A stretch of DNA of 5,459 nt from Candidatus Thorarchaeota archaeon (GCA_030638785.1 DAOWDY010000223.1:1-5459), one strand, 5' to 3'. Shown: positions 1 through 5,100, numbered from the stretch's first letter. Notes: a model not told the origin generated them from the letters alone. Numbers and translations are program-made.

Positions 1-435
1 AAGATGGGTTGTGAGACTGTTCTTGCTCATCCAAAGGGCATGGAGCTTGATGATAAAATCCTAGACCAATGCAAAGTGTTTGCAGAGGAAAACGAGTCAA
101 GTTTCGAGATTGTGAATGACATGGATGAAGCCTTCGAGGGTGCACATGTTGTCTATCCTAAAGCATGGACCTGTAAGGAGTTCATGCCACCATTCAATGA
201 TAAGCCCGAGCTTGAGAAATCTCAAGAGGTCTTTGACAAGAACAAGCACTGGATTTGCGATGATGAGAAGATGAAGATTGCAGGTCCCCGATCAATGTAC
301 ATGCACTGCTTGCCTTGTGACCGTGGCTTTGAGGTGACAAACTCAGTCATCGATGGTCCTCAGTCAATCGCTTTTGATCAGGCTGAGAATAGGATGCATG
401 CTCAGAAGGCTGTCATGGCTCTCACAATGCGTTAA
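1..435 (+). CDS. Ornithine/N-acetylornithine carbamoyltransferase-like protein, C-terminal part (5' end outside window)
   Basis: The reading frame is open from base 1, so the start lies upstream; about 144 residues remain of a family usually 300-400 long. This is the ornithine-binding half of an aspartate/ornithine carbamoyltransferase, a cytosolic enzyme that transfers the carbamoyl group of carbamoyl phosphate to an amine. The signature His-Cys-Leu-Pro (304-315) is followed by Cys-Asp-Arg-Gly, and the C-terminal helix reads [16 protein letters not shown] (373-420), a hallmark of ornithine-type enzymes. The segment YPKAW (about 160-174), followed by a proline-containing loop, and the short stretch between HCLP and the last helix resemble the 'knotted' subgroup (N-acetyl- and N-succinyl-ornithine carbamoyltransferases, YgeW) more than classical ArgF, which has a longer insert there. 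The substrate cannot be fixed because the N-terminal specificity residues are missing. ATG at base 4 is internal, not a start. The family call is firm; the subgroup is an inference from remembered sequences. Confidence 0.85.
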   Translation, partial: KMGCETVLAHPKGMELDDKILDQCKVFAEENESSFEIVNDMDEAFEGAHVVYPKAWTCKEFMPPFNDKPELEKSQEVFDKNKHWICDDEKMKIAGPRSMYMHCLPCDRGFEVTNSVIDGPQSIAFDQAENRMHAQKAVMALTMR

Positions 436-442
436 AACTCGT

Positions 443-478
443 GGGGTAGAAATCTACCCCCTTCTTTCTTTTTCCTTC
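443..478 (+). terminator. Hairpin plus T-rich terminator after the carbamoyltransferase gene
   Basis: A perfect inverted repeat, ggggtaga (443-450) and tctacccc (453-460), lies 7 bases after the TAA stop. As RNA it would fold as 7 base pairs closing a four-base loop. It is followed directly by a pyrimidine tract rich in T (461-478). This suits termination on the plus strand. The opposite strand has a purine-rich tract here, so it is not an obvious terminator for the convergent gene ending at 506. Confidence 0.7.
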
Positions 479-505
479 ATTGCTAAACGATAACATAACC
501 TGAAC

Positions 506-805
506 TTAGTTGACCTTCACTTTTGATTGCGAAGGTTGAGTCTGTGTACCTTCAGCATCTTTTAGATCGGGAAATTCAATCTCGAAGCTCGGAGGGTCAA
601 GTGGTTTACCTCCAGTTATCAATCTAGCCAGTTCTTTTTCCAATTTTTTGATTTTCCTGTCTGCCGCATCGAATTTTGCTTTCGCTTCCCAATACTCATC
701 ACTGCCATCCGGATTCGTTCCTCTCCCTGCATTTGCATGGAAAATCGCTTTTTGTTTCTCTAATTCCTTGCCTAATCTAGCAATATGCCTATCTTTGATT
801 TTCAT
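506..805 (-). CDS. Small charged helical protein, paralogue of upstream neighbour, unknown function
   Basis: This encodes 99 residues starting at ATG (805-803) with a moderate purine-rich site (AGGAAAG) just upstream. I do not recognise the family. Residues 7-25 and 36-64 look like two long amphipathic, lysine- and glutamate-rich helices separated by a turn containing Asn-Pro-Asp (31-33), so a helical hairpin or coiled coil is likely. There is no signal peptide or membrane segment, and the protein is probably cytosolic. The tail from about residue 66 is low in order, with Pro, Asp, Gln and Ser. Residues 1-64 match the first 64 residues of the gene at 824-1129 at 42 positions without gaps, while the tails differ completely. 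The two genes are 18 bases apart on the same strand and are probably co-transcribed. The conserved core with codon-level divergence argues that both are real genes. Confidence 0.75.
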   Translation of the reverse strand: MKIKDRHIARLGKELEKQKAIFHANAGRGTNPDGSDEYWEAKAKFDAADRKIKKLEKELARLITGGKPLDPPSFEIEFPDLKDAEGTQTQPSQSKVKVN

Positions 806-823
806 AGTCTTTCCTGTCCATAA

Positions 824-1129
824 CTAGCCTCTGAAACCCGTCGAAACGCTATCCTTTGGTGAATCATCATCGCCTGTTAGTTTATCCCAATAATCACCAA
901 TTTTGTCCCATACTGTAGGATCATAAGCTTCTTCTTCGGTCATTAGTCTGGCTATCTCTTTTTCTAGTGATTTGATCTTTCTATCCGCAGCATCGAAAGC
1001 TTTCTTTGCGGCTTCATATTCCGGACTGTTGTCTGGATTAATGACCCTGCCTGCATGTTTCTGAAAAATCGCTTTTTGTTTACTGAGTTCTTCACCAAGC
1101 ATTGCAATTAGGTCTTCTTTGTTTCCCAT
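824..1129 (-). CDS. Small charged helical protein, first of a tandem paralogous pair, unknown function
   Basis: This encodes 101 residues starting at ATG (1129-1127), with a purine-rich site (GAAGGGA) about 8 bases upstream. Its core (about 7-64) has the same predicted helix-turn-helix-hairpin layout as the gene at 506-805, including the shared blocks KQKAIF (17-22), NPD (31-33), FDAADRKIK (45-53) and LEKE (55-58). The C-terminal third is different: it is acidic, has the aromatic stretch VWDKIGDYWDKL (73-84), and ends in a Ser/Gly-rich tail. No catalytic motif, metal site, signal peptide or membrane span is visible. It is the promoter-proximal member of a two-gene minus-strand operon. The shared core and separate tails suggest a duplicated oligomerisation module with different partners; this is inference. 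Confidence 0.75.
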   Translation of the reverse strand: MGNKEDLIAMLGEELSKQKAIFQKHAGRVINPDNSPEYEAAKKAFDAADRKIKSLEKEIARLMTEEEAYDPTVWDKIGDYWDKLTGDDDSPKDSVSTGFRG

Positions 1130-1186
1130 TGATTTTTCCCTTCTGTATAATGTGATGAGTATCTAGTGCTGAGTGTTTCGGGAGAT

Positions 1187-1197
1187 GATAAAAAGAT
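1187..1197 (-). promoter_or_regulatory. Candidate TATA element for the minus-strand small-protein operon
   Basis: On the minus strand this reads ATCTTTTTATC, an AT-rich archaeal TATA-like element. It would place transcription start around 1160-1167 and give a leader of roughly 30-40 bases before the ATG at 1129, which holds the purine-rich site. A second, weaker candidate (CATTATAC on the minus strand, about 1145-1152) lies too close to the ATG to leave room for a ribosome site. Confidence 0.35.
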
Positions 1198-1380
1198 AGT
1201 GAGAATTCGTTCTCAGCATTTCTCGACACTCATAGGTGTCATTTTCTTTAACCTCAGGCTCCAGCAATTGGAAATTGCCACCCATGGATTAACGCTGAAT
1301 AATATGCATTCTGGGTAAGTTGAATCTTGGTGGTTAAAATCCCTCTCTTTTCTAACTACCACTGTTCTTAGTAAAATGAT
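1198..1380. other. Divergent intergenic region with short inverted repeats, no supported gene
   Basis: This is the central part of the 292-base gap between the small-protein operon (minus) and the Fe-S operon (plus). It contains three short inverted repeats: tgagaa-ttcg-ttctca (1200-1215), gacac-N6-gtgtc (1225-1240) and gcaatt-gga-aattgc (1264-1278). No tRNA, riboswitch or convincing coding frame is visible. The repeats could be protein-binding sites or chance, since 5-6 bp arms are not rare. Confidence 0.4.
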
Positions 1381-1388
1381 TCTTATAG
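1381..1388 (+). promoter_or_regulatory. Candidate TATA element for the Fe-S operon
   Basis: The sequence TCTTATAG, preceded by an A-rich stretch (taaaatga at about 1372-1379), lies about 34-41 bases before the TTG start at 1422. Archaeal spacing would put transcription start near 1409-1412, giving a very short leader. The palindrome at 1394-1410 sits between this element and the expected start point. Confidence 0.4.
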
Positions 1389-1393
1389 AGGTC

Positions 1394-1410
1394 AATGAAT
1401 AGCATTCATT
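1394..1410. promoter_or_regulatory. Perfect palindrome between TATA element and start of the Fe-S operon (possible operator)
   Basis: AATGAAT (1394-1400) and ATTCATT (1404-1410) form a perfect 7-bp inverted repeat around the three bases AGC. It lies just downstream of the candidate TATA element and ends 11 bases before the start codon, a position where a bound dimeric repressor would block polymerase. The operator role is inferred from position and symmetry only. Confidence 0.4.
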
Positions 1411-1411
1411 T

Positions 1412-1415
1412 GGTG
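1412..1415 (+). promoter_or_regulatory. Ribosome binding site supporting the TTG start at 1422
   Basis: GGTG, followed by TGAT, ends 6 bases before TTG (1422) and matches the 16S-complementary GGTG core also seen before the genes at 2857 and 3817. An in-frame TGA at 1416-1418 rules out any earlier start except a non-standard ATT at 1419. Confidence 0.5.
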
Positions 1416-1421
1416 TGATTC

Positions 1422-2291
1422 TTGTGTGAGTGGTGTCTGAAACATGGTGACGGTGGAAAATGGTATTTCAATGCCCGCAACTATCAGAAGGAACTTGCTG
1501 AGGAAACCAATGCTGTTGAGCATCTAAATGATATACTCAAGGTCTTTGATAGATCCGGTGTCACGCCCGTCTATGGAATGAAGTTCGCTGGTTCAGGATA
1601 CAAGCTTCAGACGCCAATCGTTGGAAGAGTAGTGAAGAGGATCATAAATCGTGTCTTGCATAACGAGGGACCAAAACGCAAGCATATAGGGGTTGATGGT
1701 CACTTTGGCCAAGTTTTACCAATTGAGGATGCTTCTTACATTATAGAGAATCTTGCTACTGAACCACTCACCTTGAATTATTGCGTATGTCGGTATATGT
1801 GCAGGGGGGAGAAGGATGCACGTTGTCTTATTTTTGGTGTCCATAGTGAGATTGTAGATAAGATACCTCGTTATATTCCTGAGAATGTAAAGCGGCCAAT
1901 GGATCGTGAAGAAGCAACTCGTATGCTGGAGAGCTTTTCAGAACAAGGTCTGGTTTCCACTGTCTGGTTTCATCCAGTTCCCTTCATATCAGCTATTTGT
2001 TCTTGCGAGAACCCTGATTGCATGGGAATACGAATGCGGCATGATTATGACATAGGTCTTCTTTACAAAGCAGAATATGTAATCCAATTCAATCCTGACC
2101 TCTGTGAGGGACTTAGAGCGTGTGTGAGTGCATGTCAATTTGGAGCTTTGAGCTTTAGTCCAACAAAGGATATGGTCAACGTGGATTTAGACAAGTGCTA
2201 TGGGTGTGGGAACTGTAGAAATGCATGTCAACATAATGCACTTACTCTTGTCCCACGGAATGATATCAAACAAGTTGCTGGTAGATACTAG
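1422..2291 (+). CDS. Multi-cysteine iron-sulfur protein with C-terminal ferredoxin-type domain
   Basis: This encodes 289 residues with 16 cysteines and is probably a cytosolic electron carrier. The TTG start is fixed by the in-frame TGA six bases upstream and a GGTG site; the protein then begins Met-Cys-Glu-Trp-Cys. The layout is: N-terminal CxxC (C2, C5); a mixed region (30-115); a cluster C121-x-C123-x3-C127-x7-C135 followed by LIFG, of the 'CxCR...CL.FG' type seen in many archaeal 4Fe-4S proteins; C193-x-C195-x4-C200; and a two-motif ferredoxin domain. The second ferredoxin motif is complete (C259, C262, C265, C269). The first has C228, C234 and C238, but Leu231 stands where the second cysteine belongs, so it would hold a 3Fe-4S centre, use another ligand, or hold none. 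Glutamine replaces the usual proline after both motifs (Q239, Q270). It is followed 11 bases on by a small ferredoxin gene, implying one electron-transfer unit. The redox partner is not in the window. Confidence 0.85.
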   Translation: MCEWCLKHGDGGKWYFNARNYQKELAEETNAVEHLNDILKVFDRSGVTPVYGMKFAGSGYKLQTPIVGRVVKRIINRVLHNEGPKRKHIGVDGHFGQVLPIEDASYIIENLATEPLTLNYCVCRYMCRGEKDARCLIFGVHSEIVDKIPRYIPENVKRPMDREEATRMLESFSEQGLVSTVWFHPVPFISAICSCENPDCMGIRMRHDYDIGLLYKAEYVIQFNPDLCEGLRACVSACQFGALSFSPTKDMVNVDLDKCYGCGNCRNACQHNALTLVPRNDIKQVAGRY

Positions 2292-2297
2292 GAGGAG
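2291..2297 (+). promoter_or_regulatory. Strong Shine-Dalgarno site for the GTG-started ferredoxin gene
   Basis: GGAGGAG begins on the last base of the upstream TAG stop and ends 5 bases before GTG at 2303. It is the best ribosome site in the window and fixes that start, which suggests high translation of the small ferredoxin within the operon. Confidence 0.8.
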
Positions 2298-2302
2298 ATA
2301 CA

Positions 2303-2569
2303 GTGATTGCTGTTAGAAAGGGGAAGACGAAGATTCTAATTGACTTATCAAAGTGTGGGCCTGATGGTGACATTGATCCGCGAAATTGCACTAAGTGTCT
2401 GAAACAGTGTGACCGACCGGTCTTTCATCTACATCATGTAATTGTGGATGGTGATGATTCTTGGGATCCATCTTATTGGCAGGTGACTCCTGTCTATATT
2501 TCTCAGTGCACACGGTGTATGAGATGCATTGATGTCTGTCCAGTGAATGCAATATCTGTTAGCTGGTAG
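2303..2569 (+). CDS. Small two-cluster ferredoxin with an expanded first motif
   Basis: This encodes 88 residues from a GTG start set by the strong GGAGGAG site. Eight cysteines form two 4Fe-4S-type motifs: C18-x10-C29-x2-C32-x3-C36 and C69-x2-C72-x2-C75-x3-C79-Pro. The second is canonical. In the first, the usual two-residue spacing between the first two cysteines is stretched to ten by an Asp/Gly/Pro-rich insert (19-28), and Asp37 replaces proline. The 32 residues between the motifs include His42, His44 and His45 and an Asp/Trp-rich stretch. There is no signal peptide or membrane span, so a soluble cytosolic carrier is likely. Only 11 bases separate it from the upstream Fe-S gene, so the two are almost certainly co-transcribed and may interact. 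The ferredoxin class is secure; the physiological donor and acceptor are unknown. No clear terminator follows. Confidence 0.85.
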   Translation: MIAVRKGKTKILIDLSKCGPDGDIDPRNCTKCLKQCDRPVFHLHHVIVDGDDSWDPSYWQVTPVYISQCTRCMRCIDVCPVNAISVSW

Positions 2570-2584
2570 ATTGTAATAGCAGAA

Positions 2585-2650
2585 TCAACCAAATGTAATA
2601 TCTAACTCATTTATCAATGGCTCTCTGGGTAGTAGGACGATGGCTAGTTG
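2585..2650 (-). pseudogene. Relic of the 3' end of a gene related to the one at 5099-5459
   Basis: On the minus strand this stretch encodes PLINELDITFG then TGA (2620-2585), nearly the same as PLMNEIDITFG then TGA at the end of the gene at 5099 (5134-5099). Over 36 aligned bases (2587-2622 against 5101-5136) 31 match. Of the five differences three are silent; the other two give Leu/Ile and Ile/Met. That pattern shows both copies were once translated. Upstream in the same frame the similarity fades into a hydrophobic stretch (AIVLL) like the end of the intact gene's last membrane span, then a TGA stop (2653-2651) interrupts. No start or earlier domain is recognisable before the promoter at 2756, so only the tail of a former paralogue remains. 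Confidence 0.65.
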
Positions 2651-2755
2651 TCATTTGGTACATTCTAGCAAGACATGAGCGATGAACTCTTTCTACTATT
2701 TCTTTTGTGAAGCTACATGGTGCGGCTTCTCTTATTTCTCGAATCTTACGTCAAT

Positions 2756-2769
2756 CAGAAGTTTAAATA
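2756..2769 (+). promoter_or_regulatory. Archaeal promoter (BRE plus TATA) of the membrane protein-hydrolase operon
   Basis: TTTAAATA (2762-2769) is a consensus-like archaeal TATA box, preceded by CAGAAG (2756-2761), a plausible BRE. Transcription would start near 2788-2793, leaving a leader of about 65 bases before the ATG at 2857. It lies directly after the gene relic and is the clearest promoter in the window. Confidence 0.7.
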
Positions 2770-2774
2770 CTGTT

Positions 2775-2800
2775 TAACGTTTGGCATAACTGAAACGTTA
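2775..2800. promoter_or_regulatory. Perfect 8-bp inverted repeat over the expected transcription start (likely operator)
   Basis: TAACGTTT (2775-2782) and AAACGTTA (2793-2800) are perfect reverse complements separated by 10 bases, with half-sites 18 bp apart centre to centre. The element starts 5 bases after the TATA box and covers the predicted start point, the usual place for an archaeal repressor dimer. No regulator gene is visible nearby. The role is inferred from symmetry and position. Confidence 0.5.
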
Positions 2801-2844
2801 GTCGGTTTTTCAAGATTGGTTAACAAAAGGTATGATTGACAAAA

Positions 2845-2849
2845 AGGTG
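2845..2849 (+). promoter_or_regulatory. Ribosome binding site choosing the ATG at 2857
   Basis: AGGTG, preceded by several A residues, lies 7 bases before ATG 2857. It falls inside the frame that would be used by the upstream TTG at 2836, so it favours the ATG and a protein seven residues shorter that begins directly with its first membrane span. Confidence 0.65.
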
Positions 2850-2856
2850 TTTCGTA

Positions 2857-3801
2857 ATGATTATTCCTCAAGTATTCGCACTAGTTCTTTTCTTCCTCAT
2901 CCCGATTCTGTTGTATGTATTTACAATTATGATTCTTAAATATTCGAATGAGAATTCAACTAGTAAGGTTAGAAGATGGCTTTACACTGCTCGAAAGCCA
3001 CTCGGTTTCAAATCACTCTCAAATGAAGATCTCCAACAAATGCCTGATGAAGATAGATCTCAGTTTGTTCAGAAAGAAGTTATTCTGCGATTGCTTGCTT
3101 TGTATATCGTAGTTGCCGTATTCTTTCTAAGCAACATCGTTGGTTCTTTCTATACCATCATTGCTGATGTTGTTCAAGATATTGGTAATGCAGGATCCTC
3201 TGAGTTAAGAACTTGGTCTGCTATTGCTTTTCCAACTCCTTTCTCTGGAGGATGGGTTGGTACATTTCCTTGGTATGGATATGGTCTCTGGCCCCCGGGT
3301 TATTTAGAAATCTATCATGAGCCTTGGAACTGGGTGTTTCATACTACTGCGTTAGTTGATGGTAATCCCAATTTCTTCTCTAATATAACAACTGAACTGA
3401 TTGTTCTTCCACTTGCCGTTGGGATAGTCCTTTTACTTCCACTCGCAAGAAGATCAGTTCGTGAAGCATTCCTGCCTTCAATTGTCCATCTGCACTTTTC
3501 GATGTTAGTCATCGTGAGTACTTTATTCAACTGTTTTGCTGAAGCCTTCAAACTTGTTGTTCTGTCTAATGAACTAACATATGGTCAATATGTTGTAGCT
3601 GCCGTGGATTTGAATGGACTTCCTTCAACAATCCTGGCTATTCTCAGCCCAGTGCTATTATTGGTGTTTGTACTCTTTTTCGGAATCAGTTACAAACTTG
3701 GTGGGACTCATTATGGAGATTCTACAAAGGCGAAATGGCTCTTTGTGGCTAATACATCCATTCTCTATTGGATGAGTTTGCTTCTTGCTATTCTTGTGTA
3801 A
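2857..3801 (+). CDS. Six-span membrane protein with aromatic-rich extracytoplasmic loop, unknown function
   Basis: ATG 2857 is preferred over an upstream in-frame TTG (2836) because of the AGGTG site between them. The protein has 314 residues and about six hydrophobic spans: 4-27, 77-100, 179-197, 208-230, 256-279 and 294-314. Basic residues at 38-47 (loop 1), 198-203 (between spans 3 and 4) and 280-293 (between spans 5 and 6) place those loops inside, giving an N-out, C-out topology. The long second loop (about 105-178) would face outside and is rich in Trp, Tyr, Gly and Pro (W120, W133, W139, W145, W157, W159). Loop 1 is charged and may be an interaction segment. I recognise no transporter signature, ATPase motif or catalytic motif. 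The hydrolase gene starts 15 bases after its stop, so the two are co-transcribed and may form a membrane-surface complex; this is inference. Confidence 0.85.
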   Translation: MIIPQVFALVLFFLIPILLYVFTIMILKYSNENSTSKVRRWLYTARKPLGFKSLSNEDLQQMPDEDRSQFVQKEVILRLLALYIVVAVFFLSNIVGSFYTIIADVVQDIGNAGSSELRTWSAIAFPTPFSGGWVGTFPWYGYGLWPPGYLEIYHEPWNWVFHTTALVDGNPNFFSNITTELIVLPLAVGIVLLLPLARRSVREAFLPSIVHLHFSMLVIVSTLFNCFAEAFKLVVLSNELTYGQYVVAAVDLNGLPSTILAILSPVLLLVFVLFFGISYKLGGTHYGDSTKAKWLFVANTSILYWMSLLLAILV

Positions 3802-3802
3802 T

Positions 3803-3808
3803 GAGGTG
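3803..3808 (+). promoter_or_regulatory. Ribosome binding site of the serine hydrolase gene
   Basis: GAGGTG begins one base after the upstream TAA stop and ends 8 bases before ATG 3817. It fixes the start of the signal peptide and shows translation coupled closely to the preceding gene. Confidence 0.7.
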
Positions 3809-3816
3809 TAAATTCG

Positions 3817-5061
3817 ATGAAACTGACCAATCTGAAAATGTGCGTTTCAATACTGCTCTTCCTAATGCTCTTCATGAGCATCGCTTCTCCTGCAATAGCT
3901 CAGACTACTAATCAAAGAACCAACCTTCTTAGTGTAGACCGAGATTATTGGCCCACAGAAGAATGGCAAACTGCAGACCCACTTGACCATGAAATAGACA
4001 CATCGTATCTCAATGCAATGATGGATGAAATTGAGGAGGCTCCCCATAACATTCACTCTGTAATCATAGTCAAGGATGGTTACATCGTATGGGAAGAATA
4101 CCCTGAAAATACTTACAATCCTACAAGACAGCACATGCTTCAGTCATGCACAAAGAGTTTCACCTCGACTCTAATCGGTATTGCATTGCATGAGGGTTTC
4201 ATAGACAATGTAAGTCAAAGAATGGTTGACTTCTTCCCAGAACGTACAATTACAAATATGGATTCACGAAAGGAGAGCATTACTCTGTACCATATGCTCA
4301 CCATGTCAGAAGGTATGTATTGGACTGAATTGGACTACCCCTACACTGATGACAGAAACACTCTGAAGCAGATGTGGGACACTACCGACCCGATCCAACA
4401 CATCCTTGATCAACCCATGGTTAGAGAACCTGGTGAAGAGTGGCATTACAATTCCGGGATGTCAGTACTTCTTGGTGTGATTCTAGAGATAGTTACTGGA
4501 CAAAGTGTAGAATCTTTTGCTGAGGAATACTTGTTCGATCGCATAGGAATTGGAGATTACACTTGGTGGTCTATGCCTAATAGTGATGTCCTACATACTG
4601 ATGGAGGACTCTACCTAAACTCTAGAGATATGGCTCGTTTAGGTTACCTAATGTTGAATAATGGAACTTGGAATGGTACCGAAATTGTTACTTCTGAGTG
4701 GGTATTCGATGCATCGCATTCTGATGTACAGATATCTTCTCAGATGACATATGGATATCAGTGGTGGATATTTCCTGAATATGGCTTCTATACAGCTAGC
4801 GGCCATTATGAGCAGAAAATCTACATCGCTCCAGAAGAGGATTTGGTAGTTGTTTTCACAGCTAATATTGCGGATGATGATCCTCATCCAACTGATCGAT
4901 TCATGATATCCTATATTCTTCCTGCTCTACGAAGCACAACTGATATCGTCTTTGGAGATTATACTGAGTTAATCGTGAATCTAAGTGTCTTCGGTGTATT
5001 AGCAACACCAATCCTAATGTCATTAGGTTTTCAACGTAGTAAGTTGAAAGCACTCAAGTGA
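3817..5061 (+). CDS. Exported, membrane-anchored serine hydrolase of the beta-lactamase class C / NylB family
   Basis: This encodes 414 residues. A signal peptide covers about 1-28 (basic Lys2/Lys7, hydrophobic core, probable cleavage after Ala-Ile-Ala28). The body is a serine beta-lactamase-fold hydrolase (Pfam Beta-lactamase, PF00144 type). The nucleophile motif is Ser110-Cys-Thr-Lys113, followed by SFTS; the second motif is Tyr211-Asn-Ser-Gly; and a late Ser328-Gly-His-Tyr-Glu-Gln (328-333) stands where the third active-site strand belongs. The spacing of Ser, Lys and Tyr closely follows that of 6-aminohexanoate-dimer hydrolase NylB (Ser112, Lys115, Tyr215). A C-terminal hydrophobic segment (about 385-405), ending in a basic tail (R408 onward), should tether the domain to the outer membrane face. 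Such enzymes cleave amide or ester bonds in peptides or small molecules; the substrate here is unknown. A true beta-lactamase role is unlikely in an archaeon. It is the second gene of an operon with the six-span membrane protein. Confidence 0.9.
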   Translation: MKLTNLKMCVSILLFLMLFMSIASPAIAQTTNQRTNLLSVDRDYWPTEEWQTADPLDHEIDTSYLNAMMDEIEEAPHNIHSVIIVKDGYIVWEEYPENTYNPTRQHMLQSCTKSFTSTLIGIALHEGFIDNVSQRMVDFFPERTITNMDSRKESITLYHMLTMSEGMYWTELDYPYTDDRNTLKQMWDTTDPIQHILDQPMVREPGEEWHYNSGMSVLLGVILEIVTGQSVESFAEEYLFDRIGIGDYTWWSMPNSDVLHTDGGLYLNSRDMARLGYLMLNNGTWNGTEIVTSEWVFDASHSDVQISSQMTYGYQWWIFPEYGFYTASGHYEQKIYIAPEEDLVVVFTANIADDDPHPTDRFMISYILPALRSTTDIVFGDYTELIVNLSVFGVLATPILMSLGFQRSKLKALK

Positions 5062-5100
5062 AAGAAATCGAGGCCGCATAAAGCGGCCATATTTTCTTTC
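5060..5100. terminator. Bidirectional terminator between convergent genes
   Basis: GGCCGC (5072-5077) and GCGGCC (5083-5088) form a perfect GC-only stem with a five-base loop. It is flanked by a purine tract (gaaagaaat, 5060-5068) and a pyrimidine tract (attttctttc, 5091-5100), which nearly pair and give T-rich tails on both strands. It lies between the hydrolase stop (5061) and the minus-strand stop (5099-5101), so it serves both. Confidence 0.85.

Noticed and set aside
1213..1395. Minus-strand open frame of 60 codons in the divergent intergenic region
   Set aside because: It has no recognisable domain, no good ribosome site and an unremarkable composition, and it overlaps the candidate promoter of the Fe-S operon.
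2607..2750. Open minus-strand frame of about 47 codons with a charged helical translation overlapping the relic
   Set aside because: It has no early start codon and no ribosome site, and the frame supported by homology to the gene at 5099 is a different one.
2717..2839. Plus-strand frame of 40 codons starting at ATG 2717
   Set aside because: It runs through the TATA box and palindrome of the next operon and has no ribosome site.
2836..2856. TTG at 2836 as the start of the six-span membrane protein
   Set aside because: The AGGTG site lies downstream of it and is correctly spaced for ATG 2857; the extra seven residues would add a polar leader before the first membrane span.
3339..3551. Minus-strand open frame inside the six-span membrane protein gene
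   Set aside because: It is antisense to a well-supported coding frame with clear membrane spans and has no independent support.
3862..4134. Minus-strand open frame antisense to the hydrolase N-terminal region
   Set aside because: It lies wholly within the hydrolase gene, and its hydrophobic, Cys-rich translation looks like an antisense artefact.
4648..4887. Minus-strand open frame antisense to the hydrolase C-terminal half
   Set aside because: It is a shadow of the hydrolase frame, with no ribosome site or domain.
3817..5061. Annotation of the hydrolase as an antibiotic-resistance beta-lactamase
   Set aside because: The motifs and spacing fit the broad class C/NylB hydrolase family, and the context is an archaeal-type operon with a membrane protein; nothing points to beta-lactam substrates.
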